Program-made: the position numbers and the translations under genes | Part shown: one piece after another, positions 24,859-34,419 of the stretch | Layout: each line of letters begins with the position of its first letter | How positions within the stretch are numbered: the first letter of the stretch is position 1 | Source of the DNA: DATJLY01 sp963773665 | GTDB lineage: Bacteria > Pseudomonadota > Alphaproteobacteria > ATCC43930 > CGMCC-115725 | Reading direction: 5' to 3' | DNA length: 64,000 nucleotides | Assembly (NCBI GenBank): GCA_963773665.1 | Contig: CAVZBZ010000013.1 | Location: 434,001 to 498,000, forward strand | Notes under the pieces: generated by a model | Database searches by the model: none | Told to the model about the DNA's origin: nothing | The model's input: the letters and a program-made list of their open reading frames with translations, nothing else

Positions 24859-25527
24859 ATGGGTCAAACGATCACGCTCAAGGCCAAGGACGGATTTTCG
24901 CTCGGCGCCTATCGCGCCGATCCCGAAGGGAAGCCGCGTGGCGCCATCGTCGTCATCCAGGAGATTTTCGGCGTCAACCACCACATCAAGAGCGTAACCG
25001 ACCGCTACGCCGCGCTCGGCTATGTCGCGATCGCGCCGCAGGTGTTCGACCGCGCCGAGAAGAATTTCGACACCGGCTATGACCAGCCGAGCATGGAGAA
25101 GGGCCGCGCCGCGCGCGGCAAGATCCAGACCGAGCAGCTGCTCCTCGACACGCAGGCCGCGATCGATGCGGTGAAGTCGGTCGGCAAGGTCGGCGTCATC
25201 GGCTACTGCATGGGCGGGTCGGTGGCGTTCCTATCGGCGACGCGGCTCGAGGGGCTGTCCTGCGCCGTGGGTTATTACGGCGGTCAGATCGCGGCGGTGT
25301 GCGAGGAGAAGCCGCGCATCCCGACCATGCTGCATTTCGGCGACCAGGATCAGAGCATCCCGATGACGGATGTCGACAAGATCAAGAAGGCGCAGCCCGG
25401 GCTGCCGATCTTCGTCTATCACGCCGGGCACGGCTTCCACTGCGACGAGCGCGCCTCTTTCAACGCGGAAGCCGCCCAGGTCGCGGCCTGCCGCTCGCAG
25501 GAATTCTTCCTGAAGAACGTCGGCTAA
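24859..25527 (+). CDS. Dienelactone hydrolase family protein
   Basis: 222-residue alpha/beta hydrolase. The catalytic triad of the family is visible: Cys in GYCMGGSVAF, Asp in HFGDQDQSIP, and His in HAGHGFHCDE. VVIQEIFGVNHHIKSVTDRYAALGYVAIAP is the usual N-terminal block. AGAGGAGGAG precedes the ATG. Such enzymes hydrolyse dienelactones or other small esters and lactones in the cytoplasm. No aromatic ring-cleavage genes adjoin it, so the substrate is open. Confidence 0.9.
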   Translation: MGQTITLKAKDGFSLGAYRADPEGKPRGAIVVIQEIFGVNHHIKSVTDRYAALGYVAIAPQVFDRAEKNFDTGYDQPSMEKGRAARGKIQTEQLLLDTQAAIDAVKSVGKVGVIGYCMGGSVAFLSATRLEGLSCAVGYYGGQIAAVCEEKPRIPTMLHFGDQDQSIPMTDVDKIKKAQPGLPIFVYHAGHGFHCDERASFNAEAAQVAACRSQEFFLKNVG

Positions 25528-25531
25528 GGGT

Positions 25532-26632
25532 TCACTCGCCGGCGAGGCGGCTCCTGCGCTCGGGAAAGAGCGCAAGGAGCCCCTCGCGCGAGGCGGGGCA
25601 GCTGCCGCGCTCGGTGACGATTGCGGTGACGAGCCGCGCCGGCGTCACGTCGAAGCCGTAATTCGCGGCGGGGCTTGCCTTGGGCGTCAGGCGCACGCGG
25701 CCGATGCCGCCGTCGGCAAGCGCGCCGGCGATCTCGCTCACCTCGGCGGGATCGCGCTCCTCGATCGGAATGCGGCTCCCGTCCTCGATCGTCCAGTCGA
25801 TCGACGACGACGGCAGCGCCACGTAGAACGGCACGCCGTTGTCATGGGCGGCGAGCGCCTTCAGATAAGTCCCGATCTTGTTCGCAACGTCGCCCGACGC
25901 GGTGGTGCGGTCGGAGCCGACGATCGCGAGATCGACCCGGCCGCGCTGCATCAAATGCCCGCCGGCATTGTCGACGATCACGGTGTGCGGCACGCCGTGC
26001 TGGCCCAGTTCCCAGGCGGTGAGGCTTGCGCCCTGGTTGCGCGGCCGCGTCTCGTCGACCCAGACATGGAGGGGAATGCCGCGGTCGTGCGCGAGATAGA
26101 CGGGTGCCAGCGCCGTCCCCCAATCGACCGCGGCGAGCCAGCCGGCATTGCAATGGGTCAGGATCTCGACGGGCCCTTGCCCCTTCTTGGCAAAGGCCGC
26201 TTCGATGAGCGGCAGGCCATGCGAGGCGATGGCCTGGCTCGCGGCCACGTCCTCTTCCGCGATCTCGTCGGCCCGCGCCCAGGCGCGCGCCGCGCGCGCC
26301 CGTTGCGCAAGCGGCGCAACCGTCCGCCGCATGTCCTCGATGGCCCAGCGCAGATTGACCGCCGTGGGCCGCGTCGCCAGCAGCATGTTGGCGGCGGCTT
26401 CGATGGCGCCGTCGCTCGCGTCTGCTTCGACCGCGAGCGCCATGCCATAGGCGGCCGTGACGCCGATCAACGGCGCGCCCCGCACCTCCATCGCGCGGAT
26501 CGCGTGCGCCGCGTCGGCGACGCGGGCAAGCTGCTTCGTCGCGAAGCGATGCGGCAGGAGCGTCTGGTCGATGATGAAGACGCAACTTCCCTCGCGCCAG
26601 ATCGTGCGCATCGCGCGGGCCCCGACCTTCAT
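25532..26632 (-). CDS. mtnA: S-methyl-5-thioribose-1-phosphate isomerase
   Basis: 366 residues; interconverts methylthioribose-1-phosphate and methylthioribulose-1-phosphate in methionine salvage. MEVRGAPLIGVTAAYGMAL, catalytic Cys in LTHCNAGWLAAVDWGTAL, and Asp in VGSDRTTASGDVANKIGTYL are the family signatures. It starts one base after the mtnP stop, so the two are surely co-translated. Later salvage genes (mtnB, mtnC, mtnD) are not in the window. Confidence 0.94.
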   Translation of the reverse strand: MKVGARAMRTIWREGSCVFIIDQTLLPHRFATKQLARVADAAHAIRAMEVRGAPLIGVTAAYGMALAVEADASDGAIEAAANMLLATRPTAVNLRWAIEDMRRTVAPLAQRARAARAWARADEIAEEDVAASQAIASHGLPLIEAAFAKKGQGPVEILTHCNAGWLAAVDWGTALAPVYLAHDRGIPLHVWVDETRPRNQGASLTAWELGQHGVPHTVIVDNAGGHLMQRGRVDLAIVGSDRTTASGDVANKIGTYLKALAAHDNGVPFYVALPSSSIDWTIEDGSRIPIEERDPAEVSEIAGALADGGIGRVRLTPKASPAANYGFDVTPARLVTAIVTERGSCPASREGLLALFPERRSRLAGE

Positions 26633-26633
26633 G

Positions 26634-27509
26634 TCACTTGCCCCGCAGCGCGCGGCCCGCGACCGCGTCGAGCCGGGCCGTCACGGCCGGATCGCGCGCA
26701 TGGGGCGCGGTGATGAGCGCATGGTCGAGCACGCGGCGGCAGCCGTGCGGGCAGTCCCTGTCGGCCGCTACGAGCGGCACGACCGCTTTCAGCAGCCCCT
26801 TCGCCCTTTCCGCATTGGCCGTCAGCACGGCGATGATCTGCTCGACCGTGACGTGATCGTGGTCGGGATGCCAGCAGTCGAAATCCGTCACCATCGCCAC
26901 CGTCGCGTAGCAAAGCTCGGCCTCGCGCGCGAGCTTCGCCTCGGGCATGTTGGTCATGCCGATGACGCTGCAGCCCCAGCTCCGGTAAAGCTCGCTCTCG
27001 GCGAGCGAGGAGAATTGCGGCCCCTCCATGACAAGATATGTCCCGCCGCGCACGAGGCCGAGGCCGGACGCGGCGCCCGCCTGCGCGAGCCGGTCGCCGA
27101 GCCGCGCGCACACCGGGTGCCCCATCGACACGTGCGCAACGCACCCGGTGCCGAAAAACGATTTCTGGCGTGCGAACGTGCGGTCTATGAACTGGTCGAC
27201 CAGCACGAAGCTGCCTGGCGGCAGATCGGGACGCAAGGAGCCCACCGCCGAGATCGAGACGAGGTCGGTCACGCCCGCGCGCTTCAGCGCGTCGATATTG
27301 GCGCGGAAATTGATCTCGCTCGGCGGGATGCGGTGGCCGCGGCCGTGGCGCGGCAGGAACACGACCCGCGTCCCGCCAAGGCGCCCGAAGCACAGCTCGT
27401 CCGAAGGCTGGCCGAACGGCGTTTCGACCTTGCGCCAGACGACGTCCTCGAGCCCCTCCATCTCGTAGAGCCCGCTGCCGCCGACGATGCCGACCACCGC
27501 TTCCGTCAT
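26634..27509 (-). CDS. mtnP: S-methyl-5'-thioadenosine phosphorylase
   Basis: 291 residues; splits methylthioadenosine to adenine and methylthioribose-1-phosphate, the substrate of MtnA encoded next. VGIVGGSGLYEMEGLEDV, FLPRHGRGHRIPPSEINFRANI, MEGPQFSSLAESELYR and IGMTNMPEAKLAREAELCYA are the phosphate- and purine-site blocks. The start at 27509 matches the family N-terminus, although the frame is open for 42 codons upstream. Confidence 0.94.
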   Translation of the reverse strand: MTEAVVGIVGGSGLYEMEGLEDVVWRKVETPFGQPSDELCFGRLGGTRVVFLPRHGRGHRIPPSEINFRANIDALKRAGVTDLVSISAVGSLRPDLPPGSFVLVDQFIDRTFARQKSFFGTGCVAHVSMGHPVCARLGDRLAQAGAASGLGLVRGGTYLVMEGPQFSSLAESELYRSWGCSVIGMTNMPEAKLAREAELCYATVAMVTDFDCWHPDHDHVTVEQIIAVLTANAERAKGLLKAVVPLVAADRDCPHGCRRVLDHALITAPHARDPAVTARLDAVAGRALRGK

Positions 27510-27550
27510 GGCGGCAGTTTTGCCGTCGCGGCGGCCTGAGGCAAGCGCGG

Positions 27551-28813
27551 CTAGGTCGTGCTCTTGGGATAGGCGTACTTGCCGAGCGGCAGGAACAGCA
27601 AGGCTGCGACGATCAGCATGAAGAAGAACATCCACAGCACCGGGTCATAAGAGTGGAAGCGGTCGAAGCCTTGGCCGAGCACGGCCGGACCGACGCCGAT
27701 GCCGAGCGCGAACAGCGCGAAGATCAGGCCATAGAGCGTGCCGAACGAGCGCCGTCCGAAATAGCGGCTGACGAAGAAGCCCAGCATGTCCACCTCGGCG
27801 CCGATGGCGAGGCCGAAGCAGACGGCGGCGAAGAACGGCGCCGGACTGCCGACATGGCTCAAGAGCAGACCGATGCCGACCACGGGCAGCACCATGACGC
27901 AGGCCGAGAATACCGGCCCGCGCACATAGTCGAGGCAGAACCCGACGATGATGCGCGCGATCATCGCGGCGATGCCCGAAGTGCCGAGCAGCGCCGCCGC
28001 GGCCGCAGGCGTATAGCCGCGGTCGGTCAGCAGCGGCACGAAATGGCCGCTGATGATGCCGTTGTTGGCGGTTCCCTCGAGCAGGAAGATCGCGGCGAGC
28101 AGCCAGAACTGCCGCGTCCCGGTGATCGCCGCCTTGGTCGAGATGCCGAACGGCTGCGGCCCGCCGACGGGATGGGCATGCGCCTGGTGCATGCGCTCGC
28201 GATAGCCCGGCGGCTCGCGCACGAACAGCGAGATCATCGTGAACGAGAGAAACCAGGTCGTCACGCCGACCGCGACATAGGCGGTGCGCCAGCCGAACGA
28301 CGAGATGAAGATCTGCGCCATCGTCGGCATGATGAAAGTGCCGAGGCCTACGCCCGAGGTGGCGATGCCGAGCGCGAGGCCGCGCTCCTTGTCGAACCAG
28401 GCGGTGATCGCCTTCGAATAGACGACCGGCCCGAGACAGGCGCCAAAGCCCGAGGCGCAGGCGAACATGAGGTAGAGCTGCCAGACCGCATCCGTGCGCA
28501 GCAGCGCGAAGCTGCACAGCGAGAGGCCGTAAATGAACGACACCGGCAGCGCGATCGGGCGGATGCCGAAGCGGTCCAACAAGTGGCCGAAAAGCGGCGT
28601 CATGATCGGCGAGCACACCGCGCTTGCCAGAAGGCCCGACGAGAACAACCCGCGCGACCAATGCAGCTCGGTCGTCACCGGCACCATGAACACGTTGACC
28701 GTGAAGATGACGGCCGTGCCGGGCCCGACGATCATGCCGATCAGCGACGCCCCGACGATCCACCACCGATTCTGCAAAACCGCGCGGCTCTCGATAACGC
28801 CCGTACTCGCCAT
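27551..28813 (-). CDS. MFS transporter, oxalate/formate antiporter-like group
   Basis: 420 residues with twelve hydrophobic helices. The loop between helices 2 and 3 has GHLLDRFGIRPIAL, a variant of the MFS signature, and WFDKERGLALGIATSGVGLGTFIMP resembles the monocarboxylate/oxalate-formate antiporter group. Ends 41 bases upstream of the mtnP start on the same strand order (MFS first, then mtnP), so methionine-salvage linkage is possible but unproven. Substrate unknown. Confidence 0.83.
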   Translation of the reverse strand: MASTGVIESRAVLQNRWWIVGASLIGMIVGPGTAVIFTVNVFMVPVTTELHWSRGLFSSGLLASAVCSPIMTPLFGHLLDRFGIRPIALPVSFIYGLSLCSFALLRTDAVWQLYLMFACASGFGACLGPVVYSKAITAWFDKERGLALGIATSGVGLGTFIMPTMAQIFISSFGWRTAYVAVGVTTWFLSFTMISLFVREPPGYRERMHQAHAHPVGGPQPFGISTKAAITGTRQFWLLAAIFLLEGTANNGIISGHFVPLLTDRGYTPAAAAALLGTSGIAAMIARIIVGFCLDYVRGPVFSACVMVLPVVGIGLLLSHVGSPAPFFAAVCFGLAIGAEVDMLGFFVSRYFGRRSFGTLYGLIFALFALGIGVGPAVLGQGFDRFHSYDPVLWMFFFMLIVAALLFLPLGKYAYPKSTT

Positions 28814-28878
28814 AGGTGTTTCCCCGTTTATTGGCGGCCATGGTAGTCAAAGCGCCTGTCGCCCGCTAGCTTCCCCGC

Positions 28879-29979
28879 ATGAGCAAGCTCTTCAGCCCTT
28901 TGAAACTTCGCGGCCTCACCCTCGATAACCGCATCGTCGTTGCACCCATGTGCCAGTACTCGGCCGACGACGGCAGCGCCACCGATTGGCACATCCAGCA
29001 TGTCGGGATGCTTTCGCATTCGGGCGCGAGCCTCGTCGTGCTCGAGGCGACCGGCGTCGAGCGCGAGGGGCGGATCACGCCGGGCTGTCTCGGCCTTTAT
29101 TCGGACGAGAACGAACGGGCGCTGAAGCGCGTCGTCGATTCGGTGCGGCGCTATTCGAAGACGCCGCTCGGCATCCAATTGGCCCATGCCGGGCGCAAGG
29201 CGTCGGCGGCGCCGCCCTGGCAAGGGGCAAAGCCGCTGCGCCCCGAGCAGGGCGCATGGCAGACTATGGCGCCCTCGGCGCTGCCGTTCGACGAGGGCTG
29301 GCACACGCCGCAAGCCTTGTCGCGCGGCGAGATCGACCGGATCGTCGAATCCTTCGCGCGTTCGGCCGAGCGCGCGCGGCGCATCGGCCTCGACGAGGTC
29401 GAGCTGCACTGCGCGCACGGCTATCTCCTCGCCGAGTTCCTGTCGCCCATCGCCAACCGGCGCGAGGACGAGTATGGCGGGAGTCTCGAGAACCGCATGC
29501 GGCTTGCGCTGCGTGTGGCCGAGGCGGTGCGCGCCGTGTGGCCCGCGGACAAGCCGATGGGCGCGCGCATCACCGGCACGGACTGGATCGAGGGCGGATT
29601 CTCCACCGACGAGGCGGTCGTGCTGTCGCGCGAGCTGAAGGCGCGCGGCTGCGACTTCATCTGCGTCTCGAGCGGCGGCATCGCCGGCAAGGTCAGGCCG
29701 CCGGTTGCCGCGGGCTATCTCCTGCCGCACGCCGAGCGCGTGAAGCACGAGGCCGAGGTTGCAACCCGCGCCGTCGGATTCATCGTCACGCCGCAACTCG
29801 CGGAAGCCGCGATTGCGGAGGAAAAAGCCGACATGGTGGCGCTCGCGCGCGCCATGCTCGACGATCCGCGCTGGGGCTGGCACGCGGCCGAGGCTTTGGG
29901 CGCAGAGGCATCGTATCCGCCGCAATACGAGCGCGTGCGCCCTTCCGCCTGGCCCGGCGCGAAGATGGCGCGGCCATAG
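28879..29979 (+). CDS. NADH:flavin oxidoreductase, Old Yellow Enzyme family (YqjM-like)
   Basis: 366-residue FMN TIM barrel. VVAPMCQYSADDGSATDWHIQHVG carries the Cys near the flavin typical of the YqjM class; ELHCAHGYLLAEFLSPIANRREDEYGGSLENRMR is the strongest family block, and ADMVALARAMLDDPRW binds the phosphate. These enzymes reduce activated C=C bonds. The stop TAG overlaps the GTG start of the next gene, coupling the two flavoenzymes. Confidence 0.92.
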   Translation: MSKLFSPLKLRGLTLDNRIVVAPMCQYSADDGSATDWHIQHVGMLSHSGASLVVLEATGVEREGRITPGCLGLYSDENERALKRVVDSVRRYSKTPLGIQLAHAGRKASAAPPWQGAKPLRPEQGAWQTMAPSALPFDEGWHTPQALSRGEIDRIVESFARSAERARRIGLDEVELHCAHGYLLAEFLSPIANRREDEYGGSLENRMRLALRVAEAVRAVWPADKPMGARITGTDWIEGGFSTDEAVVLSRELKARGCDFICVSSGGIAGKVRPPVAAGYLLPHAERVKHEAEVATRAVGFIVTPQLAEAAIAEEKADMVALARAMLDDPRWGWHAAEALGAEASYPPQYERVRPSAWPGAKMARP

Positions 29980-30941
29980 TGCAATTCGGCCTGTTCGGCA
30001 GCGCGCAGGCGCGGCGGGGTGCTGCCGATCCGGCGGCGGGCTTTCGCGACTATGTCGAATACAACGTCGAGGCCGAAGCGCTCGGCTTTCACGGAAGCTT
30101 CCTCGTCGAGCATCATTTCACCGGCATCGGCCAGGTCTCGGCGCCGCTCGCGCTGCTGGCCTGGGTTGCGGCGCGCACGACGAATCTGCGGATCGGCACC
30201 GCCGTCATGGTGCTGCCATGGCACAATCCGGTGGTGCTGGCCGAGGAGGCGGCGACGCTCGATCTCATGTCGGGCGGGCGGCTCGATTTGGGCGTCGGCC
30301 GCGGCTATCGCTTCACCGAGTTCCAGGGCTTCGCCATGGATTTCGCCGAGGCCGACGCGCGCTTCGAGGAGGCGCTCGGCCTCATCCGCAAAGCGTGGAC
30401 CGCGGACGAGCGGTTTTCGCACAAAGGCCGCTTCTGGCGGTTCGACAACATCCTGGTCGAGCCGCCGCCGCTGCAGAAGCCGCATCCGCCCATCTGGATC
30501 GCGGCCGGCAGCGACCGCTCGATCCGCCGGACGGCTGCGCTCGGCGCCAATCTGCTGCTCGACCAGTTCGCGCCCGCTTCATCGATTGGCGAGCGCATCG
30601 CCCTCTACCGCCGCGAGGGGCAAGGAACGGTGGCGGTCGCGCGCAACCTGTTCGTCGCCTACGACGCAGCGGAGAAGGAAAATGCCCTCGCGCACGCCAA
30701 GGCGCAGCATGCGCGCATGATCGCGCTGTCGCAGGACCGGGCGCAGCAGGTCACCTCGCACATTCTGGGATATGCCGGCGCGAGCGAGGAGGCGGCGCTC
30801 TATGGCACGCCCGACGAGATCGCGCGCGGGCTCGAAGCGCTGCGCCGGGCTGGGGCCGAGTATGTCCTCGTCAACACCGGCGGCACGTCGAAGGAACAGC
30901 TGCGCCGCTTCGCCCGCGACGTGATGCCGGCGTTCGTCTGA
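29979..30941 (+). CDS. LLM class flavin-dependent oxidoreductase (luciferase-like)
   Basis: 320 residues starting at a GTG that overlaps the preceding stop (TAGTG). Family blocks: VEAEALGFHGSFLVEHHF, RTTNLRIGTAVMVLPWHNPVVLAEEAATLDLMSGGRLDLGVGRGYR, and GTPDEIARGLEALRRAGAEYVLVNTGG. Uses reduced flavin to oxidise an unknown small molecule. Co-transcribed with the OYE-like gene. The end is tail to tail with petC. Confidence 0.88.
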   Translation: MQFGLFGSAQARRGAADPAAGFRDYVEYNVEAEALGFHGSFLVEHHFTGIGQVSAPLALLAWVAARTTNLRIGTAVMVLPWHNPVVLAEEAATLDLMSGGRLDLGVGRGYRFTEFQGFAMDFAEADARFEEALGLIRKAWTADERFSHKGRFWRFDNILVEPPPLQKPHPPIWIAAGSDRSIRRTAALGANLLLDQFAPASSIGERIALYRREGQGTVAVARNLFVAYDAAEKENALAHAKAQHARMIALSQDRAQQVTSHILGYAGASEEAALYGTPDEIARGLEALRRAGAEYVLVNTGGTSKEQLRRFARDVMPAFV

Positions 30942-30952
30942 AGGAGGCGGGC

Positions 30953-31718
30953 CTACGCGCCTGCGTGGTGGATGTCGGCCCAGATCTTGCGCTTGGCGCC
31001 GTAGAGCAGGCCGGTCATCACGAGCAGGAACAGCATGACCTTGGTGCCGGTCTCCTTGCGCTCCTCCATCTTGGGCTCGGCCGCCCAGGCTGAGGAAGGT
31101 GCAGACGTCGTGCGCCTCCTGCGGCAGGGTCGCCGCCGTACCGTCGGCGTAGGTCACGGAATTGTCGGAGAGAGGCTGCGGCATCGCGATCTGGCGGCCG
31201 GGGAAATAGACGTCGTAGTTCATCCCGTCCTGCAGCTTGAAATCGGCGGGCGCGTTCTGGAAGCCCGTCAGGAGCGCGTAGCAGTAATCGGGTCCGCCCT
31301 CGCGCGCCTTGGTGATGAGCGTGAGGTCGGGCGGGAGCGCGCCGTTATGCACGGCGCGCGCCGCCAGATCGTTCGGATAGGGCGCCACGAACGCGTCGGC
31401 GGGCCGCGCCGGGCGCTGCACGGTTTCGCCCTGGCCGTTGAGGTCGTTCACCTGTTTTTGCGCCGCGATCGCCTTGATCCCGTCGTCGCTGTAGCCGAGC
31501 GCAGCGAGGTCGCGGTAATGCAGCAGGTTCATCGAATGGCAGTTGGAGCAGACCTCCTGGTAGATCTGAAAGCCGCGCTGCAGGGCGGCGCGGTCGAACG
31601 TGCCGAAGACGCCGTCGAACGACCAGCCGGGGTTCGGCAGCGGCGGGGTCGGCGGCTCCTGCGCGAGGGCCGGAAGCGCGGCAAGCGCGAGCGCCAAGGC
31701 TGCGGCGAGGCTGCGCAT
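30953..31718 (-). pseudogene. petC: Cytochrome c1 of the bc1 complex, with a one-base frameshift near the C-terminal anchor
   Basis: Signal peptide MRSLAAALALALAALPALA, haem site CSNCH in IYQEVCSNCHSMNLLHYRDL, and MPQPLSDNSVTYADGTAATLPQEAHDVCTFLS as usual for cytochrome c1. After FLS an extra base near 31088 breaks the frame. Without it the sequence reads WAAEPKMEERKETG, the anchor KVMLFLLVMTGLLYGAKRKIW, and stops with TAG at 30953-30955, the normal ending. Since a functional bc1 complex needs this anchor, a sequence error is the likely cause. The ATG overlaps the petB stop (TGATG). Confidence 0.82.
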
Positions 31719-32977
31719 CAGTGCTTCTCCCCAGCGCTGGCGGGCGACGGTGCGAGCGTCCCCCCATGTTTTGCCAGCACCGATGCGGCGATGCTGGTGG
31801 GGAGCGGCAGCGGCCGCTCGAACTTCCCGATGAGCGGAATGAGCACGTAGAAGTGCAGGAAATAGTAGAAGGTGCAGATGCGCCCGAGGACGATGTAGAA
31901 GCCTTCGGGCCGGTGCGCGCCGACATAGCCGAGGAGCACCGCGTCGATCACCAGCAGCCAGAACACCCGCTTGTAGATCGGCCGGAAGAACGAGCTCCTG
32001 ACCGGCGAGGTGTCGAGCCACGGCAATATGAACAGCGTCAGGATCGAGCCGAACATGGCGCAGACGCCGATGAGCTTCGACGGGATCGAGCGCAGGATCG
32101 CGTAATACGGCAGGAAGTACCATTCCGGCACGATCTCGGGCGGCGTCTGCAGCGGGTTCGCCGGGATGTAGTTCTGCGGGTCGCCCAGAAGATTGGGCCA
32201 GTAGAACACGATTGCCGCGAAGATGAGGAGATATACGGAAAGCCCGAACAAGTCCTTGATCGTGTAGTAGGGATGGAACGGGATCGAGTCCTGCGGCCCC
32301 TTGCGGTCGATGCCGAGGGGATTGTTCGAGCCGTGCTGGTGCAGCGCCAGGAGGTGCAGCATGACGACGCCGACGATGACGAACGGCAGCAGGTAGTGCA
32401 GCGAGAAGAACCGGTTGAGCGTCGGGTTGCCGACCGCGAAGCCGCCCCACAGCCAGGTCACGATGGTGTTGCCGATGCCGGGAAACGCCGAGAACAGGTT
32501 GGTGATGACGGTGGCGCCCCAATAGCTCATCTGCCCCCACGGCAGTACATAGCCCATGAACGCCGTCGCCATCATCAGGAGCAGGATGACGACGCCCAGC
32601 ATCCACAAAAGCTCGCGCGGGTATTTGTACGAGCCGAAATAGAGCCCGCGGAACACGTGGATGTAGGTCACGATGAAGAAGAACGATGCGCCGTTCATGT
32701 GGATGTAGCGGATGAGCCAGCCCCAGCGCACGTCGCGCATGATGCGCTCGACCGAGTCGAAGGCCATGGCCGTATTGGGCGTGTACTGCATCGCCAGGAT
32801 GATGCCGGTCACGATCATGATGACGAGCGTGATCCCGGCGAGCGAGCCGAAATTCCACCAGTAGCTCAGATTCCGCGGCGTCGGATATTCATAGAGCTCG
32901 TGCTTCATGTAGGCGAAAACCGGCAGCCGGTAATCGACCCATTCGACGAAGCGGTTCTGGGACTTTGTCTCGGCCAT
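31718..32977 (-). CDS. petB: Cytochrome b of the bc1 complex
   Basis: 419-residue polytopic protein with eight membrane helices and two b-haems. Visible blocks: YWWNFGSLAGITLVIMIVTG, the first haem-ligand helix region, GYVLPWGQMSYWGATVITNLFSAFPGIG, HLLALHQHGSNNPLG, and the Qo-site PEW triplet in PEIVPEWYFLPYYAIL. Second gene of petABC; its end overlaps petC. Confidence 0.96.
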   Translation of the reverse strand: MAETKSQNRFVEWVDYRLPVFAYMKHELYEYPTPRNLSYWWNFGSLAGITLVIMIVTGIILAMQYTPNTAMAFDSVERIMRDVRWGWLIRYIHMNGASFFFIVTYIHVFRGLYFGSYKYPRELLWMLGVVILLLMMATAFMGYVLPWGQMSYWGATVITNLFSAFPGIGNTIVTWLWGGFAVGNPTLNRFFSLHYLLPFVIVGVVMLHLLALHQHGSNNPLGIDRKGPQDSIPFHPYYTIKDLFGLSVYLLIFAAIVFYWPNLLGDPQNYIPANPLQTPPEIVPEWYFLPYYAILRSIPSKLIGVCAMFGSILTLFILPWLDTSPVRSSFFRPIYKRVFWLLVIDAVLLGYVGAHRPEGFYIVLGRICTFYYFLHFYVLIPLIGKFERPLPLPTSIAASVLAKHGGTLAPSPASAGEKH

Positions 32978-32987
32978 CGCCCGCTCC

Positions 32988-33641
32988 CTAGATCTGCTCG
33001 ACGTCGTTGAGGTCGAAGGTCGAGCCCGGCGGGTCCTCGCCGACGCGGATCACGGTATCGCTCACGTAATGGTGCGGCGGCACCGGCAAATTGTAGGGCG
33101 CCGGCACGCCGTCGAAGACGCGCGCGGCGAGGTCATAGCGCGAGCCGTGGCAGGGACAGAAATAGCCGCCCTCCCAGCCGGCGCCGACGCTGCCCGGCTG
33201 CGGCTGGAATTCCGGGATGCAGCCCAGGTGCGTGCAGATGCCGACGACGACGAGGATCTCGGGCTTGACCGAGCGGTGCCAGTTCTTGGCGTAGTCCGGC
33301 TGCTGCAGCACGGCCGAATCGGGGTCGCGCAGGTCGGCCGTCAGCTTTGGGTCCTGGAGCGTCTTCAGCTCGTCCGCCGTGCGGTGGGTGATGAACACCG
33401 GGCGCGAGCGCCACAGCACGATGATCTGCTGGCCCGGCTGGATCTGCGAGATGTCGACATCGATGGGCGCGCCGGCCGCGAGCACGTCCTCGGACGGCTC
33501 CATGCTGCTGACGAGCGGCCAGACGGCGCAGGCGGCGCCGACGGCGGTAACGGCGGTGGCGGCAAGGGTCAGAAAATCGCGGCGGCTCTCGCCGTCCTGG
33601 CCGTGAGCGCCGTGCGGCCCCGGCTCTACCGTGTCCGTCAT
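32988..33641 (-). CDS. petA: Ubiquinol-cytochrome c reductase Rieske iron-sulfur subunit
   Basis: 217 residues. A twin-arginine motif (SRRDFLTLAA) precedes the single membrane helix at ~22-42. The 2Fe-2S ligands are Cys136-Thr-His138 with Cys141 (CTHLGCIP) and Cys162-Pro-Cys164-His165 (CPCHGS). It transfers electrons from ubiquinol to cytochrome c1 encoded downstream. First gene of the petABC operon, with a 147-base upstream spacer to the LysE gene. Confidence 0.96.
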   Translation of the reverse strand: MTDTVEPGPHGAHGQDGESRRDFLTLAATAVTAVGAACAVWPLVSSMEPSEDVLAAGAPIDVDISQIQPGQQIIVLWRSRPVFITHRTADELKTLQDPKLTADLRDPDSAVLQQPDYAKNWHRSVKPEILVVVGICTHLGCIPEFQPQPGSVGAGWEGGYFCPCHGSRYDLAARVFDGVPAPYNLPVPPHHYVSDTVIRVGEDPPGSTFDLNDVEQI

Positions 33642-33788
33642 GTAGCTCGAACTCCCCGCCTCGAATTCCCCGCCCCGCCCGCGCCAGAAGCGGACCGGCG
33701 CGACCCTAACCCCTCGGTCGCGGCGAACTTATGCGACATCCTGCCGCGCCCGTATAGAAGATTGGTGGCGCCATGGAAAGAACCGCGA

Positions 33789-34409
33789 TCAGCGCGTCCG
33801 CATGAGGGCAAGCCAAAGCCCGCCGCCAATGAGGCAGCAGCCACCGCCGCGCGACAGAAGCCGCGCCCGTCCGTCGGCGAGGAAGCGCCCGGCGCGGCCC
33901 GACAGCGCCGCATAGGTCCCGTCCGTGACGGCCCCCATCGCCATCGCCGTCGCGCCCATGAGCGCGATCTGCAGCGCGTAATCGCGCCCCGGATCGATGA
34001 ACTGCGGCAGGAACGCGCCGAAGAAGACGAGCGCCTTGGGATTGCTCAGCACGACCAGCAATCCCTGCAGGAAGAAGCCGCCGCGCGGCACCGGCGGCGG
34101 CGCACCCGCCGCGAACGGAGATGCGCGGATCATGCGCCAGCCGAGCCAGACGAGATAGGCCGCGCCCAAAAGGCGCAGCCAGCCGAACCAGTGCCCCATC
34201 GCATCGACCGCCGAGGCCAGCCCCACCCCCACCACGGCGACGATGAATGCCACGCCGAGCTGCGTCCCGGCGATGGTCAAGACGCCGGCCCGCGTGCCGT
34301 GCCTGAGGCTGTTGGCGACGATCAAGGTCACCGTCGGCCCCGGCACGATCAGCACGACAAAGCAGGTCGCGACATAGGCGGCGTAGAGTTCGGGGGACAT
34401 TCGCGCCAT
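33789..34409 (-). CDS. LysE/RhtB family amino acid exporter
   Basis: 206 residues with about six hydrophobic helices. FVVLIVPGPTVTLIVANSLRHGTRAGVLTIAGTQLG and AAYLVWLGWRMIR and SNPKALVFFGAFLPQFID are the LysE/RhtB blocks. Inner-membrane efflux of an amino acid or derivative is expected; specificity cannot be told. The ATG at 34400 (MSPELYAAY) is an alternative start. Divergent from trmL, with starts only ten bases apart. Confidence 0.88.
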   Translation of the reverse strand: MARMSPELYAAYVATCFVVLIVPGPTVTLIVANSLRHGTRAGVLTIAGTQLGVAFIVAVVGVGLASAVDAMGHWFGWLRLLGAAYLVWLGWRMIRASPFAAGAPPPVPRGGFFLQGLLVVLSNPKALVFFGAFLPQFIDPGRDYALQIALMGATAMAMGAVTDGTYAALSGRAGRFLADGRARLLSRGGGCCLIGGGLWLALMRTR

Positions 34410-34419
34410 CCTAGCTGCG

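Noticed and set aside
31080..31095. Programmed frameshift at the petC break
   Set aside because: No slippery heptamer or obvious downstream stimulatory structure, and programmed frameshifting is not known for cytochrome c1; an inserted base is simpler.
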